From an uncultured Hoeflea sp. (lineage in GTDB: Bacteria; Pseudomonadota; Alphaproteobacteria; Rhizobiales; Rhizobiaceae): a stretch of DNA of 64,000 bases. The notes beneath the pieces were generated by a model, which searched no databases, had not been told where the DNA came from, and worked only from the letters and a program-made list of their open reading frames with translations. The position numbers were made by a program, and so were the translations under genes. This document shows positions 17,448-26,768 of the stretch, piece after piece; within the stretch, counting starts at the first letter, position 1; the number at the start of each line of letters is the position of its first letter. The stretch is from positions 1,426,001-1,490,000 of the forward strand of contig NZ_CANMVK010000001.1 in the NCBI RefSeq assembly GCF_947501405.1, written 5' to 3'.

Positions 17448-20400
17448 ATGCACACACTAACCAACTGGTTCATCCGCAATCCTGTCGCCGCCAATCTGTT
17501 GATGGTGCTGATCCTGTTCCTGGGCGTGCAGATCGCGCTTTCAATTCGCATTGAGGGGTTTCCCCGTATTCCGCCCGAAAACGTGATCATTTCCGTCGAG
17601 TACCCCGACGCCACCGCGCAACAGGTTGATCAGCTTGTCGGACAGAAAATCGCGGAAGCGCTTGAAGGTATGGAAGGCGTCCGCTCGATTACCGCCCGCG
17701 CATCCAACGGGCTTGCGGTTATTGAGGTGCGCCGCGCGGGCGGCGAGGACCTTCAGAAACTGCTCGACCGGGTTCGGTTGCGGGTCGACGGGTTGACCGA
17801 TATGCCCCGGCAAGCCCGGCGTCCGGTGATTGAAACCTCGGCCTTTTCGTTGCCGGCGCTCTATATCAATCTGCACGGGCCGGCCGATCCCGCGACCTTG
17901 CAAGTGCTTGGGAAGCGGCTGAAGGAAGAGCTTCTGGCCCAACCCGAATTGTCGCGCCTACAAATCTGGGGGCTGATTCCACGCACCCTGCGCATCGAGG
18001 TGGATCCCGACCGGTTGCGCCAGTTCGGGCTGACCGTGGCTGATGTCACCGCTGCCATTCAGGCCAATTCCCTGGATTTCCAGGCCGGGCAGTTGCGCAC
18101 AGAGGGCGGCGCCATTTTCCTGCGCGCCGATAACCGGGCTCTTTACGCTCCCGATTATGCGGCTCTGCCTGTCATTGAGCGGCCGGATGGCTCTCGGGTG
18201 CCGCTTGGCGATCTGGCGACCATCGAGGACGGGTTTGCGGAAGGCGACTTTCTGTTTCGCTTCAATGGCGAGCCGACCATAGGTATGGAGCTGCTGGTCG
18301 GCCAGAAGGAAAACCTGCTTGACATCAGCCGTGTGGTGCGCGGGGTGATCGACGAGTTCACGCCGCAATTGCCGCCGGCGATAAGCGCCACTGTGTGGGG
18401 TGACAGCGCCGGCTACATCTCCGACCGTCTGGCGCTGTTGCGCTCCAACGGCCTTCAGGGGCTGCTGCTGGTCACGCTGATGCTGTCGATCTTTCTCAAT
18501 GTGCGGCTGGCGTTCTGGGTGGCGATGGGCATCCCGGTTTCGGTCATGGGCGCCTTGGCGGTGTCAGGATCGAAATGGGTCGATTACTCGCTGAATGACG
18601 TGACCACGTTCGGACTGATTATTGCGCTGGGCATCCTCGTCGATGACGCCGTGGTGGTCGGCGAAAGCGTGTTTGAGGAGCGCCGCACAATCAAGGATCC
18701 GATCAAGGGGACCGAACGCGGGGTGGCGCGCGTCGCTGTTGCGACGGTGTTCGGCGTGTTGACCACCATTGCCGCCTTCTATCCGATGCTGATGATCGAC
18801 AATCCGCTTGGCAAGGTGCTCGCCGGCTTCTCCGGCATAGTTATCCTGGCGCTGATCTTTTCACTGATCGAGAGCAAGTTCATCCTGCCGGCGCATCTTG
18901 CCCGTGTGCCGCTTGATGACACCCGTTCGCATCTGCCCGCGCGGGTGTGGGGCGCAGTTCAGGACGCGGCGCGATCGGGACTGACCTGGTTTCGCGACCG
19001 GATCTATGCACCCGTGCTGGAATGGTCGCTGACCCATCGCTACGCGGTGTTGATCCTGTTCTTTACAGCCGCAGCAGCCGGATTGGGCCTGATGGCCAAG
19101 GGCAAGGTTCAAACCGTGTTCTTTCCCGAAGTGCCGGGGCAGGTGATCACCATCAGTCTGGAGATGGATGCGCGCGCGCCCTATGCGCTCACCCGTGCCA
19201 ATATCGATCGCATCGAGCAGATCGGGCGGGAGCTGAACACAGAATTGCAACAAGGCGCAGGCCTAGCCACACCGCCGGTGCGGACCTTTTTCAGCCTTAT
19301 CGAAAACGCAGGCCAAGCCCAGATCTACGCCGAAATGCTGCCTGTGGCCGAACGGCCGGGGGTGCCGATCCTGGAGGTGGTGCGGCAATGGCAGGCACGG
19401 GTGGGCGTTGTGGAAGGCGCGACCGAGCTGGATTTCACAGGATCGGAGGCGCTGGCAGGCGGCTTTCAGATCCGGCTCGCCTCCAAGGACATCGAGTTGC
19501 TGGGGCAAGCCAGCGGTGAGCTGCGCACATTCCTCGCAGCGATCGACGGTGTCTCCAACATTCGCGACAATCTCGATGGCGGTCAGCCGGAACTGCGCCT
19601 GCGCCTGCGGTCCGAGGCGCGCAGCCTGGGCTTTACCGCCGAAACGCTTGCAAGCCAGATCGGCAATGGTTTCGGCGGCTCTGAAGTCACGCGGGTTCGC
19701 CGCGACGGCTCGGAGGTGCGGGTTGTGGTCCAGAATGCACGGGCTGCACGCGACACGATCGACGATCTGATGCAGGTCCGGCTGCGCAGCACGACCGGGG
19801 CCTGGGTGCCGCTGATGACAGTGGCTGAGATCCAGGGATCCTACCAATCAGGGATTGTGGTACGCCGCGACGGCAAGCGGATCAACCGGGTATCGGCCTC
19901 CATCGACCGCAGCCTGGTGGCGCCCGAAGAGGTTGGGCAGGCGGTGTTTGAACAGCTCGCGCCCAGGCTTGCAGCCAAATACCCCGGCGTCGAGATTATC
20001 GCCGCCGGTGAGCTTGAAGAGATGGGCGAAATCAGGGGCGGGCTGGCGCGGGCGCTCTTGCTCGCCGCGGTGCTGATCTATGTGCTGATGGCGGTGCCAC
20101 TGAAAAGCTACTGGCAGCCGGTGGTGATCCTGGCCATCGTGCCCTTCGGATTTGTCGGCGCCGCCATGGGTCACGTGATCATGGACGTGCCGCTGTCGCT
20201 TCTGTCGTTTTTCGGCATGCTGGCGCTGACCGGAGTGATCGTCAATGACAGCCTGGTGATGATCACCCGTTACAACGAGGCGCTCGACGCAGGCGAGCCG
20301 GTGATCGAAGCGCTTCACACCGCGGGGATAAGCCGGTTCCGGGCGATCTTTCTGACCACCGCGACGACGGTGATCGGACTGACGCCGCTGCTCACCGAAA

Positions 20401-20612
20401 CCTCCGAACAAGCGCAATATCTGATCCCGGCGGCGATCTCGCTGGCGTTTGGCGAACTGTTCGGCACGGCACTGATGCTGATCCTGGTGCCAGTGCTGAT
20501 CGCGGTGAGTGAGGACGTGTTTGCGCTGTTCAGATCCGCGCCTGGTTCTCCATCCCGGCCAGGCTCCGGATCGGCATCTGACCCCGCACCCGCCACCTAC
20601 GGAGACAGGTGA
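17448..20612 (+). CDS. RND efflux transporter permease subunit
   Basis: Inner-membrane proton-driven pump of 1054 aa, the normal length for AcrB/HAE1-like RND permeases. The start NWFIRNPVAANLLMVLILF is the first helix. A large periplasmic loop follows, then SNGLQGLLLVTLMLSIFLNVRLAFWV. GILVDDAVVVGES carries the paired Asp residues of the proton relay. The second half repeats the layout, with FGMLALTGVIVNDSLVMI in TM10. It forms a pair with the adaptor upstream and is controlled in all likelihood by the divergent TetR gene. The stop overlaps the next gene's ATG (TGATG at 20610-20614). The substrates cannot be predicted. Confidence 0.94.
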   Translation: MHTLTNWFIRNPVAANLLMVLILFLGVQIALSIRIEGFPRIPPENVIISVEYPDATAQQVDQLVGQKIAEALEGMEGVRSITARASNGLAVIEVRRAGGEDLQKLLDRVRLRVDGLTDMPRQARRPVIETSAFSLPALYINLHGPADPATLQVLGKRLKEELLAQPELSRLQIWGLIPRTLRIEVDPDRLRQFGLTVADVTAAIQANSLDFQAGQLRTEGGAIFLRADNRALYAPDYAALPVIERPDGSRVPLGDLATIEDGFAEGDFLFRFNGEPTIGMELLVGQKENLLDISRVVRGVIDEFTPQLPPAISATVWGDSAGYISDRLALLRSNGLQGLLLVTLMLSIFLNVRLAFWVAMGIPVSVMGALAVSGSKWVDYSLNDVTTFGLIIALGILVDDAVVVGESVFEERRTIKDPIKGTERGVARVAVATVFGVLTTIAAFYPMLMIDNPLGKVLAGFSGIVILALIFSLIESKFILPAHLARVPLDDTRSHLPARVWGAVQDAARSGLTWFRDRIYAPVLEWSLTHRYAVLILFFTAAAAGLGLMAKGKVQTVFFPEVPGQVITISLEMDARAPYALTRANIDRIEQIGRELNTELQQGAGLATPPVRTFFSLIENAGQAQIYAEMLPVAERPGVPILEVVRQWQARVGVVEGATELDFTGSEALAGGFQIRLASKDIELLGQASGELRTFLAAIDGVSNIRDNLDGGQPELRLRLRSEARSLGFTAETLASQIGNGFGGSEVTRVRRDGSEVRVVVQNARAARDTIDDLMQVRLRSTTGAWVPLMTVAEIQGSYQSGIVVRRDGKRINRVSASIDRSLVAPEEVGQAVFEQLAPRLAAKYPGVEIIAAGELEEMGEIRGGLARALLLAAVLIYVLMAVPLKSYWQPVVILAIVPFGFVGAAMGHVIMDVPLSLLSFFGMLALTGVIVNDSLVMITRYNEALDAGEPVIEALHTAGISRFRAIFLTTATTVIGLTPLLTETSEQAQYLIPAAISLAFGELFGTALMLILVPVLIAVSEDVFALFRSAPGSPSRPGSGSASDPAPATYGDR

Positions 20613-21475
20613 TGCTGACCGGTCGCGAGCTGACCATCGCCTCACTTATGCGGGTTTTCACCGGACGGATTTCGCTGACCTGGGCGATGATCCTTGCCGA
20701 GACCTGTCTGATGGCGCTTGTTCCGTTGTTCATCGGCCTGGCCATTGACGGCTTGCTTGCCGGCCGGCTTGACGAGCTGTGGCTGTTGGCGGCCATCATG
20801 GCGGGGCTGATCCTTATCGCGGTCCTCCGCCGGATTTACGACACCCGGGTCTATGGCGCCATTCGGGTTGAACTCGGCCGCGAACAGGCGGAGCGGTCGA
20901 ACAGTCTTTTGATATCAACGCTCAATGCCCGGCTTGGCATGGGCCGTGAGCTGGTGGAGTTTCTCGAACATACTTTGCCAGGCGCCATGGCGGCCACGGT
21001 TCAGCTTGTCATCTCGGTGCTGGTGCTGGCCGCCTTTTCACCCGTGCTGGCGCTTGCGGGCGGCGCCGCGGCGCTGGCAATGGTGATGATTTACGCGCTG
21101 TTTCACCGCCGATTCTTTCGACTGAACGGCGCGCTCAATCAGCAAACGGAGCGGCAGGTCAGCGTGCTCGAACAGCGTGCCGGGCGGCCCACACTGTCAC
21201 ATCTGTTGCGGCTCAAGCGTGAGGAAATCCGGCTCTCCGATACCGAAGCTCTGCTTTACGGCGCGATCTTTTTTGTGCTGTCGGGGCTGATTCTGTTCAA
21301 TCTGTGGTTCTCGGCAACGCAGCTGATCACCACCGCCGGTACGATTTTTGCGATTATCAGCTATTCCTGGGAGTTCGTGGAAAGCGCGCTCGCGTTGCCC
21401 GCAACGTTGCAGCACTGGTCGCGGCTGTCGGAAATCACACGACGGCTCAACGGAAATGTGTCGTCAGACCCATGA
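20612..21475 (+). CDS. ABC transporter six-transmembrane-domain protein without ATPase
   Basis: Membrane protein of 287 aa resembling the transmembrane half of ABC exporters (ABC_membrane_3-like). There are hydrophobic helices near 20-45, 50-75, 130-150, 155-170 and 225-265, joined by exporter-style loops. It ends after the sixth helix; no Walker A, LSGGQ signature or Walker B follows before the stop at 21475. The ATG at 20612 overlaps the RND permease stop, so translation is coupled and the protein probably belongs to the pump unit. Its role is unknown: it could borrow an ATPase from elsewhere or act as an accessory membrane factor. No sign of truncation or frameshift was seen downstream. 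Confidence 0.78.
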   Translation: MLTGRELTIASLMRVFTGRISLTWAMILAETCLMALVPLFIGLAIDGLLAGRLDELWLLAAIMAGLILIAVLRRIYDTRVYGAIRVELGREQAERSNSLLISTLNARLGMGRELVEFLEHTLPGAMAATVQLVISVLVLAAFSPVLALAGGAAALAMVMIYALFHRRFFRLNGALNQQTERQVSVLEQRAGRPTLSHLLRLKREEIRLSDTEALLYGAIFFVLSGLILFNLWFSATQLITTAGTIFAIISYSWEFVESALALPATLQHWSRLSEITRRLNGNVSSDP

Positions 21476-21616
21476 AGGACTCGCCCGTGCACCGCACCTG
21501 GAGGAGTCCTCGGACCAATCCCGCCAGGCGCGGAGAGTGACGAGGATGCGCGGACCAAACCAGACCCCAGAGCCGTCATACCTTCGGTAGGGGGAAGGGC
21601 AGAGTGCGAACAGAAA

Positions 21617-21706
21617 TGGCGGAGGGGGTGGGATTCGAACCCACGGTACGGTTTCCCGCACGCCGGTTTTCAAGACCGGTGCCTTAAACCGCTCGGCCAC
21701 CCCTCC
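21617..21706 (-). tRNA. tRNA-Ser (anticodon UGA)
   Basis: Read on the minus strand, the 90-nt gene starts GGAGGGGTGGCCGAG and carries the anticodon loop CTTGAAA (anticodon TGA), a long variable arm as in class II tRNAs, the T-loop GGTTCGAATCC, and a 3' end CCCCTCC-G-CCA with the CCA encoded. The acceptor stem pairs GGAGGGG with CCCCTCC. It decodes UCA and, by wobble, other UCN serine codons. Confidence 0.97.
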
Positions 21707-21897
21707 GTTGATATGCGGGCGGCGAGACCAGGGTTCGATGCGCCTGGCCGGGCCGGTGCCGCACAGCCGTACGGTTGCGGTTCGAGCGCGCTTTTAGCGC
21801 TCTATCTTGCACAGCGTCAACTTGTTTCGAAGTCAGGAAATGAACCAATCGCGGCAGCGATGCGTAGGGGTAGACAGATCGTAACATGGAGACAGTC

Positions 21898-22293
21898 ATG
21901 GCTGGTAAACTGATGACGCTTGGACTGACGCTTGCACTTGCTGCATTCATTGTTCCGCAACAGGCGCAGGCCGAACAGCTTTCAGGCAACGAACTGAAAA
22001 ATCTCGTCAACGGCAAACGGATTTATCTCGCAACGCCGTTTGGCGGTGAGTTTCCGCTCAACTACAAGCCTTCAGGCCGGGTTACAGGTGACGGCACCGC
22101 GTTGGGCCTGGGCCGTTTTTTCGCGCCCCGGGAAACCGGCAAATGGTGGGTGAAGGGCAACAATCTGTGCCAGCAATGGCCGACCTGGTACAATGGCAAG
22201 CCAAGCTGTTTCACCATCAAGAAGACCGGTGAAAAGACCCTTAGATGGGTGCGCCAGGACGGGATGAAGGGCAAGGCGCGCATCGACGGCTAG
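21898..22293 (+). CDS. Small exported protein of unknown function
   Basis: Predicted secreted protein of 131 aa. A signal peptide (LTLGLTLALAAFIVPQQAQA) leads to a compact mature domain of about 105 residues with KRIYLATPFGGEFPLNYKP, a glycine-rich GRVTGDGTALGLGRFF and two cysteines (NNLCQQWPTW and KPSCFTIKK) that could form one disulfide. The repeated W and G residues suggest a small beta-barrel. GGAGAC lies about 6 nt before the ATG at 21898, favouring it over the ATG at 21886. It stands alone between tRNA-Ser and rlpA. I do not recognise a named family and assign no function. Confidence 0.75.
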   Translation: MAGKLMTLGLTLALAAFIVPQQAQAEQLSGNELKNLVNGKRIYLATPFGGEFPLNYKPSGRVTGDGTALGLGRFFAPRETGKWWVKGNNLCQQWPTWYNGKPSCFTIKKTGEKTLRWVRQDGMKGKARIDG

Positions 22294-22500
22294 TCCCCCC
22301 AAACACTATTGCTCGGGGCAAAAAAATTGACGGTTTTTTCACCATGATCAACGCTTTCCCGGGCCATTGCCCTGCTGTCAACGCATTTTCGCCATGATGG
22401 ACGTTGAATTAAGGCTTCGATAAGCGGATCAATTTCATTGATTCAACGGGACAGCTTGCGGACCATGCGCCGCGGGTTCATTGATGCGGCCACGTGACAT

Positions 22501-23490
22501 TTGGGGAACGGGTTGGGACAGGGTGACACCAACAGCAAAAGTGCGCGAACGCGGCTTATCGCGCGCGCAGCGCTAACTGCGATTGCGGGTCTGGCGCTTG
22601 CCGGTTGCGTGGGAACGCCCGAGGCCGGAATCGGCGGCAGCAAAACGCACATCAACACCAAGACGAAGTTTTCCGTGGCCGAATTCGGGGTCGCGGCAAG
22701 CCCGCGGATGACGACCGCCAAGCGTCCCAAGAAAGGCGGCGGACGCTCCTTCGTCGGCAAGCCCTATCGGGTGCGCGGCAAATGGTACACGCCCAAGGAA
22801 CAGCCCGGATATGATCGGGCGGGCCTGGCTTCATGGTACGGCCCCAATTTTCACGGCCGCCTGACCGCCAACGGCGAAATCTATGACCAGTTTCATTTGT
22901 CCGCGGCGCACCCGACCTTTCCGTTGCCGAGCTATGCCCGCGTGACCAACAAGAAAAACGGCAATTCGGTCATCGTACGGGTCAATGACCGCGGTCCCTT
23001 TGCCCATGGACGGATCATTGATCTGTCCAACAAAGCCGCACAATTGCTCGACATGAAGCATGAGGGCGTGGCCGCGGTGCGGGTGCAGTATATCGGCCGG
23101 GCGCCCGTGGAGGGCGATGACACGCCTTATCTGGTGGCGAGCTACAGGCCCGGCGGGTCAAGAGCGCCGGCGGGCGGCGTGATCGCCAGCGGTGTGATGC
23201 TTGCCATGAACAACAAAAGCCCCGCGCTTCCGGGCGTCGCTTCGGCGGCGGCAGGATTAACGCCACCCGCAGCGGTCGGCGCGATTACTGGTACGGTTTC
23301 GGGCACGATCGTGCTGCCGCAGATCGGGCCGCTTGCGCCGGAGCGCCCGTCCTTCGCCACGCCTGTGGCCGACGGCGGGTGGACTGCGACACCGCGCAAC
23401 GTCGGGCTTGCCTATTGGGGCAACCGGTTGGGCAGCGCACATGCAGTCAAAGCACCGTTTGCCGGCGTGTTGAAATCTGCCTCCGACTAA
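22501..23490 (+). CDS. rlpA: RlpA-like lipoprotein, septal ring lytic transglycosylase family
   Basis: Outer-membrane lipoprotein candidate of 329 aa. The lipobox LALAGC lies near residues 31-36. The double-psi beta-barrel domain at about 98-190 includes GLASWYGPNFHGRLTANGE, LPSYARVTN and VNDRGPFAHGRIIDLS, the hallmark of RlpA, which cleaves naked glycan strands at the septum. The rest is a low-complexity Pro/Gly/Ala tail, and no clear SPOR domain is visible. No ATG is available: the frame opens at 22498 and offers only TTG at 22501 or 22513, so the start is uncertain. It precedes a D,D-carboxypeptidase, consistent with a cell-wall role. Confidence 0.83.
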   Translation: MGNGLGQGDTNSKSARTRLIARAALTAIAGLALAGCVGTPEAGIGGSKTHINTKTKFSVAEFGVAASPRMTTAKRPKKGGGRSFVGKPYRVRGKWYTPKEQPGYDRAGLASWYGPNFHGRLTANGEIYDQFHLSAAHPTFPLPSYARVTNKKNGNSVIVRVNDRGPFAHGRIIDLSNKAAQLLDMKHEGVAAVRVQYIGRAPVEGDDTPYLVASYRPGGSRAPAGGVIASGVMLAMNNKSPALPGVASAAAGLTPPAAVGAITGTVSGTIVLPQIGPLAPERPSFATPVADGGWTATPRNVGLAYWGNRLGSAHAVKAPFAGVLKSASD

Positions 23491-23623
23491 GCAGGGCCCG
23501 GCATTGCGCAATACAGGCGCGCTGCCGGAATACACAATTTTCTCAAGAGATTGATCCTGACGGGCAGGGTTGCTAGTTTGCGCCTTCGCCTTGTCCTGTT
23601 CCTCCCATGTTTGGATGGCTTCG

Positions 23624-24781
23624 ATGCATCGGCCATGCCTTTGTCGCCTGATAGTCGCGGTATTTGTGGTTCTGGGCGGCCTGTGTGCACCGGCCTGGGC
23701 GCAATTGTTCGAGACCCGGGCCGAGCAGGCCTATCTGGTGGACGCGGACACCGGCACGGTGCTGTTTGCCAAGAACGAGAACGCGCTGACGCCGCCGGCG
23801 TCACTGGCCAAGCTGATGACCATGGAAGTGGTGTTCAACGCCATCCGCTCGGGCCGGCTGACGGTCGATGACACGTTTCAGGTCTCGGAAAATGCGTGGC
23901 GGACCGGCGGCGCGGTGTCGCGAACCTCGACCATGTTTGCCGAACTCAATTCCTCAATCAGGCTGGAAGATCTGATCCAGGGCGTGATCGTGCAATCGGC
24001 CAATGACGGCTGCATCATAATTGCCGAAGGCATGGCCGGGTCCGAGGAGAATTTCGCCCGGTTGATGACCGAACGCGCCCGCCAGATCGGCCTCAAGCAA
24101 TCGGTGTTCGGCAACTCCACCGGGCTTCCGCATCCCGATTCGAAGGTGTCCATGAAGGAACTGGTGACGCTGGCACGTCATATCGAGGCGACCTATCCGG
24201 AGTTTTACCGCTTTTATTCCCAGGCTGATTTTACCTGGAACAACATCCGGCAGCGCAACCGCAATCCGCTGCTGGGCCTCGGGATCGGAGCAGACGGGCT
24301 CAAGACCGGATTCACCGAAGAGACTGGCTATGGCATCGTCGCCTCGATCAAGCGCGACAGACGGCGGCTGTTTCTGGCCATGGGCGGTATGTCGAGCGAG
24401 CGCGAGCGCGCCGAGGAAGCACGCAAGATGCTCGAATGGGGGCTGCGCGCCTTTGAGCGCAAAGCCTTGTTCGCAAAAGGCGACCTCATCGGCGAGGTGG
24501 ATGTTTATGGCGGCCAGAGCAGCGCGGTGATTACCGCGCGGGAGCCGATCGACATCTTCGTCCCGATCACCAATCCCGATCGTCTGGCGGCGCGAATCAC
24601 CTATCGCTGGCCGTTGCGGGCGCCGGTGGAGGCGGGCACTGAGGTGGGCGTGCTCAAGGTCTATATCGGCGATACGCTGTCGCAGGAAACGCCGCTTTAT
24701 GCTGAAAACAGTGTCGGCAAGGGCCCGCTGCACAGCCAGGCGCTGGATGCATTGATCGAACTGATGCAATTCTGGCGATGA
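23624..24781 (+). CDS. dacF: D-alanyl-D-alanine carboxypeptidase (penicillin-binding protein, S11 family)
   Basis: Exported serine peptidase of about 385 aa that trims the terminal D-Ala from peptidoglycan pentapeptides. It has an N-terminal signal peptide ending APAWA, the active-site SLAK at 60-63, SAN at 125-127 and KTG at 227-229. After the catalytic domain come the all-beta domain (PBP5_C-like, EPIDIFVPITNPDRLAARI) and a final amphipathic helix (LHSQALDALIELMQFW) that usually holds the enzyme to the inner membrane. ATGs at 23615 and 23624 are both possible starts; the second has GGATGG just before it. It lies between rlpA and tmk, a rhizobial arrangement. The gene symbol follows common usage in related genomes. 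Confidence 0.9.
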   Translation: MHRPCLCRLIVAVFVVLGGLCAPAWAQLFETRAEQAYLVDADTGTVLFAKNENALTPPASLAKLMTMEVVFNAIRSGRLTVDDTFQVSENAWRTGGAVSRTSTMFAELNSSIRLEDLIQGVIVQSANDGCIIIAEGMAGSEENFARLMTERARQIGLKQSVFGNSTGLPHPDSKVSMKELVTLARHIEATYPEFYRFYSQADFTWNNIRQRNRNPLLGLGIGADGLKTGFTEETGYGIVASIKRDRRRLFLAMGGMSSERERAEEARKMLEWGLRAFERKALFAKGDLIGEVDVYGGQSSAVITAREPIDIFVPITNPDRLAARITYRWPLRAPVEAGTEVGVLKVYIGDTLSQETPLYAENSVGKGPLHSQALDALIELMQFWR

Positions 24782-24905
24782 AGCCAAGCCGGGCGTTCAT
24801 TTCCGCCGCAATATGCTCTACACAATGAAAAACCGGATAAACCGGATTTTGCAGACAACTGCTTACGGACGTGAATCGCGTTTGTGGCGACCGGGATAGA
24901 CAGAC

Positions 24906-25586
24906 GTGAGCACGAATTTGGGTCGCTTCATCACATTTGAAGGCGGGGAGGGGGTCGGCAAATCGACCCAGATCCATCGTCTGGCCAATGTGCTGAGACG
25001 TCGCGGTCATGATGTGCTTGTGACCCGCGAGCCCGGCGGTTCACTCGGCGCAGAAGCGGTGCGGCATGTGCTGTTGTCGGGTGCGGCCGAGGAGTTCGGG
25101 GTGCGCATGGAAGCAGTGCTGTTTGCCGCGGCGCGCAGCGACCATGTTGAAGAGGTCATCCGTCCCGCGCTGGCCGAGGGCACGGTGGTGCTATGTGACC
25201 GTTTCATGGATTCAAGCCGCGTCTATCAGGGCGTGACTGGCAATCTGGAGCCCGGATTTATCGAAAATCTCGAACGCATCGCGGTCAATGGCATGATTCC
25301 GGACCTGACACTTGTGTTCGACCTTCCCGCCGAAGCCGGATTGCGCAGGGCCAAGGCGCGCGAGGGCAAGGACGCGTCGCCGGACCGGTTCGAGAAGGAA
25401 GAACTGGCAACCCATGAGAAGCGGCGCGAGGCGTTTGTCGACCTCACCCAGAGTGAACCGGACCGCTGCAAGCTGATCAACGCCGATCAAACCGAGGATG
25501 CGGTGGCGCTGGCGGTTCTGTCCGAGGTGGAAGCCGTGCTCGAACCCGACGGCAGCACAGAGCCGGCGCGGGACCGCAAGGCATGA
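24906..25586 (+). CDS. tmk: Thymidylate kinase
   Basis: Cytoplasmic kinase (226 aa) making dTDP from dTMP for DNA synthesis. The P-loop GGEGVGKST is at 13-21, TREPGG follows, and [13 protein letters not shown] is the DR(F/Y) substrate segment. The LID region [17 protein letters not shown] is present. Translation begins at GTG 24906. The stop overlaps the holB ATG (ATGA at 25583-25586), so tmk and holB are translationally coupled, as in many Rhizobiales. The last 20 residues are polar and poorly conserved. Confidence 0.95.
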   Translation: MSTNLGRFITFEGGEGVGKSTQIHRLANVLRRRGHDVLVTREPGGSLGAEAVRHVLLSGAAEEFGVRMEAVLFAAARSDHVEEVIRPALAEGTVVLCDRFMDSSRVYQGVTGNLEPGFIENLERIAVNGMIPDLTLVFDLPAEAGLRRAKAREGKDASPDRFEKEELATHEKRREAFVDLTQSEPDRCKLINADQTEDAVALAVLSEVEAVLEPDGSTEPARDRKA

Positions 25587-26602
25587 TCGGCGAGCAACCG
25601 GGTGTTCTTGAGGGGGCGATTCCGCCTGCGCAAAACAACGTGCTTTACGGCCATGACGCGGCGCAGTCGTTTCTCGCCACCGCCTATCGCTCCGGCCGCA
25701 TGCATCACGCCATCCTGATCGAGGGCGCCGAAGGCATCGGCAAGGCGACACTGGCCTACCGGCTGGCTCATCACGTGCTCGCCAATCCCGATCCAAAAAC
25801 CGCGCCCGATCACATCGCCGATCCCGATCCCGAAGATCCGGTCAGCCGCGAAATCGCCAGCGGCGCGTCGCACCATGTGCTGCATCTGGCGCGCCCTGTG
25901 GACGAGAAGACCGGCAAGGCCAAGTCGGTGATCACCGTGGACGAGGTGCGCAAGGCCGGAAAGTTCTTCGGTCAGACTTCGGGCACCGGCAACTGGCGCA
26001 TCGCCATCATCGATCCGGCGGATGATCTCAACCGCAACGCCGCGAATGCGTTGCTCAAGATCCTCGAAGAGCCGCCCAAGCGCTCGCTGTTTCTGGTGCT
26101 GTCGCATACGCCCGGCCGGCTGTTGCCAACCATTCGTTCGCGATGTCTACCCCTCCGACTGCAACCGCTGTCGCCGCCCGATCTGAACCGGGCGCTTGGC
26201 CATCTGGGTGCTGCGCCAGGCGAAACCGACGCGATTATCCAGCTGAGCGAAGGCAGCGTTGCCCGGGCTTTGCTGTTGCGGAACTACGGTGGCGCGGAGA
26301 TCGCCGAAGCCTTTGTCGATATTGTCGAGCGCGGCAGCCTGGCCAACCGCGAACCGATCCACAAACTTGCCGAAACCCTGTCCGCCCGCGACCGTGATGT
26401 CGCCTATCAGTTCTTCACCGAACTGGTGATCGACCGGGTGCAGGCGATGGCGCGTGCGGCGGGAGCAGCCGGCGATCTCTTGGAAGCCGACCGGCTGGCC
26501 CGGCTGGCGGGCGAACTCACCGATCATTTTGCCACTGCGTCTGCTTACAATCTCGACCGCAAGCAGACGGTGTTGCATGTCTTCACGCTGTTCTTCCGCT
26601 AA
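25583..26602 (+). CDS. holB: DNA polymerase III subunit delta'
   Basis: AAA+ clamp-loader subunit of 339 aa. The degenerate P-loop GAEGIGKA is at 48-55, with [14 protein letters not shown] as the linker to sensor 1 and an arginine-finger/SRC-like motif RSRCLPL. It works with DnaX and HolA to load the beta clamp. The four-cysteine zinc module of E. coli delta' is absent: the corresponding loop ([19 protein letters not shown]) is an acidic, Pro-rich insertion without cysteine. It overlaps tmk by 4 bp. The last helix bundle ([15 protein letters not shown]) matches the clamp-loader collar. Confidence 0.93.
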   Translation: MIGEQPGVLEGAIPPAQNNVLYGHDAAQSFLATAYRSGRMHHAILIEGAEGIGKATLAYRLAHHVLANPDPKTAPDHIADPDPEDPVSREIASGASHHVLHLARPVDEKTGKAKSVITVDEVRKAGKFFGQTSGTGNWRIAIIDPADDLNRNAANALLKILEEPPKRSLFLVLSHTPGRLLPTIRSRCLPLRLQPLSPPDLNRALGHLGAAPGETDAIIQLSEGSVARALLLRNYGGAEIAEAFVDIVERGSLANREPIHKLAETLSARDRDVAYQFFTELVIDRVQAMARAAGAAGDLLEADRLARLAGELTDHFATASAYNLDRKQTVLHVFTLFFR

Positions 26603-26768
26603 CGCCCTGGGGCCGAAGGAAGACGGAGCGCTGGGCAGTTTTTTCGCAGCAGCGGGGCCCCGCGGGCATAGCGTCGGCGTGGATAATCGCCTATGAACAC
26701 GGCGGCTGCGGGCCGGGCCAAAGGCCTGGGACACAGCCCGGAACAGGACAAGGCATGCGAAGGCGACC

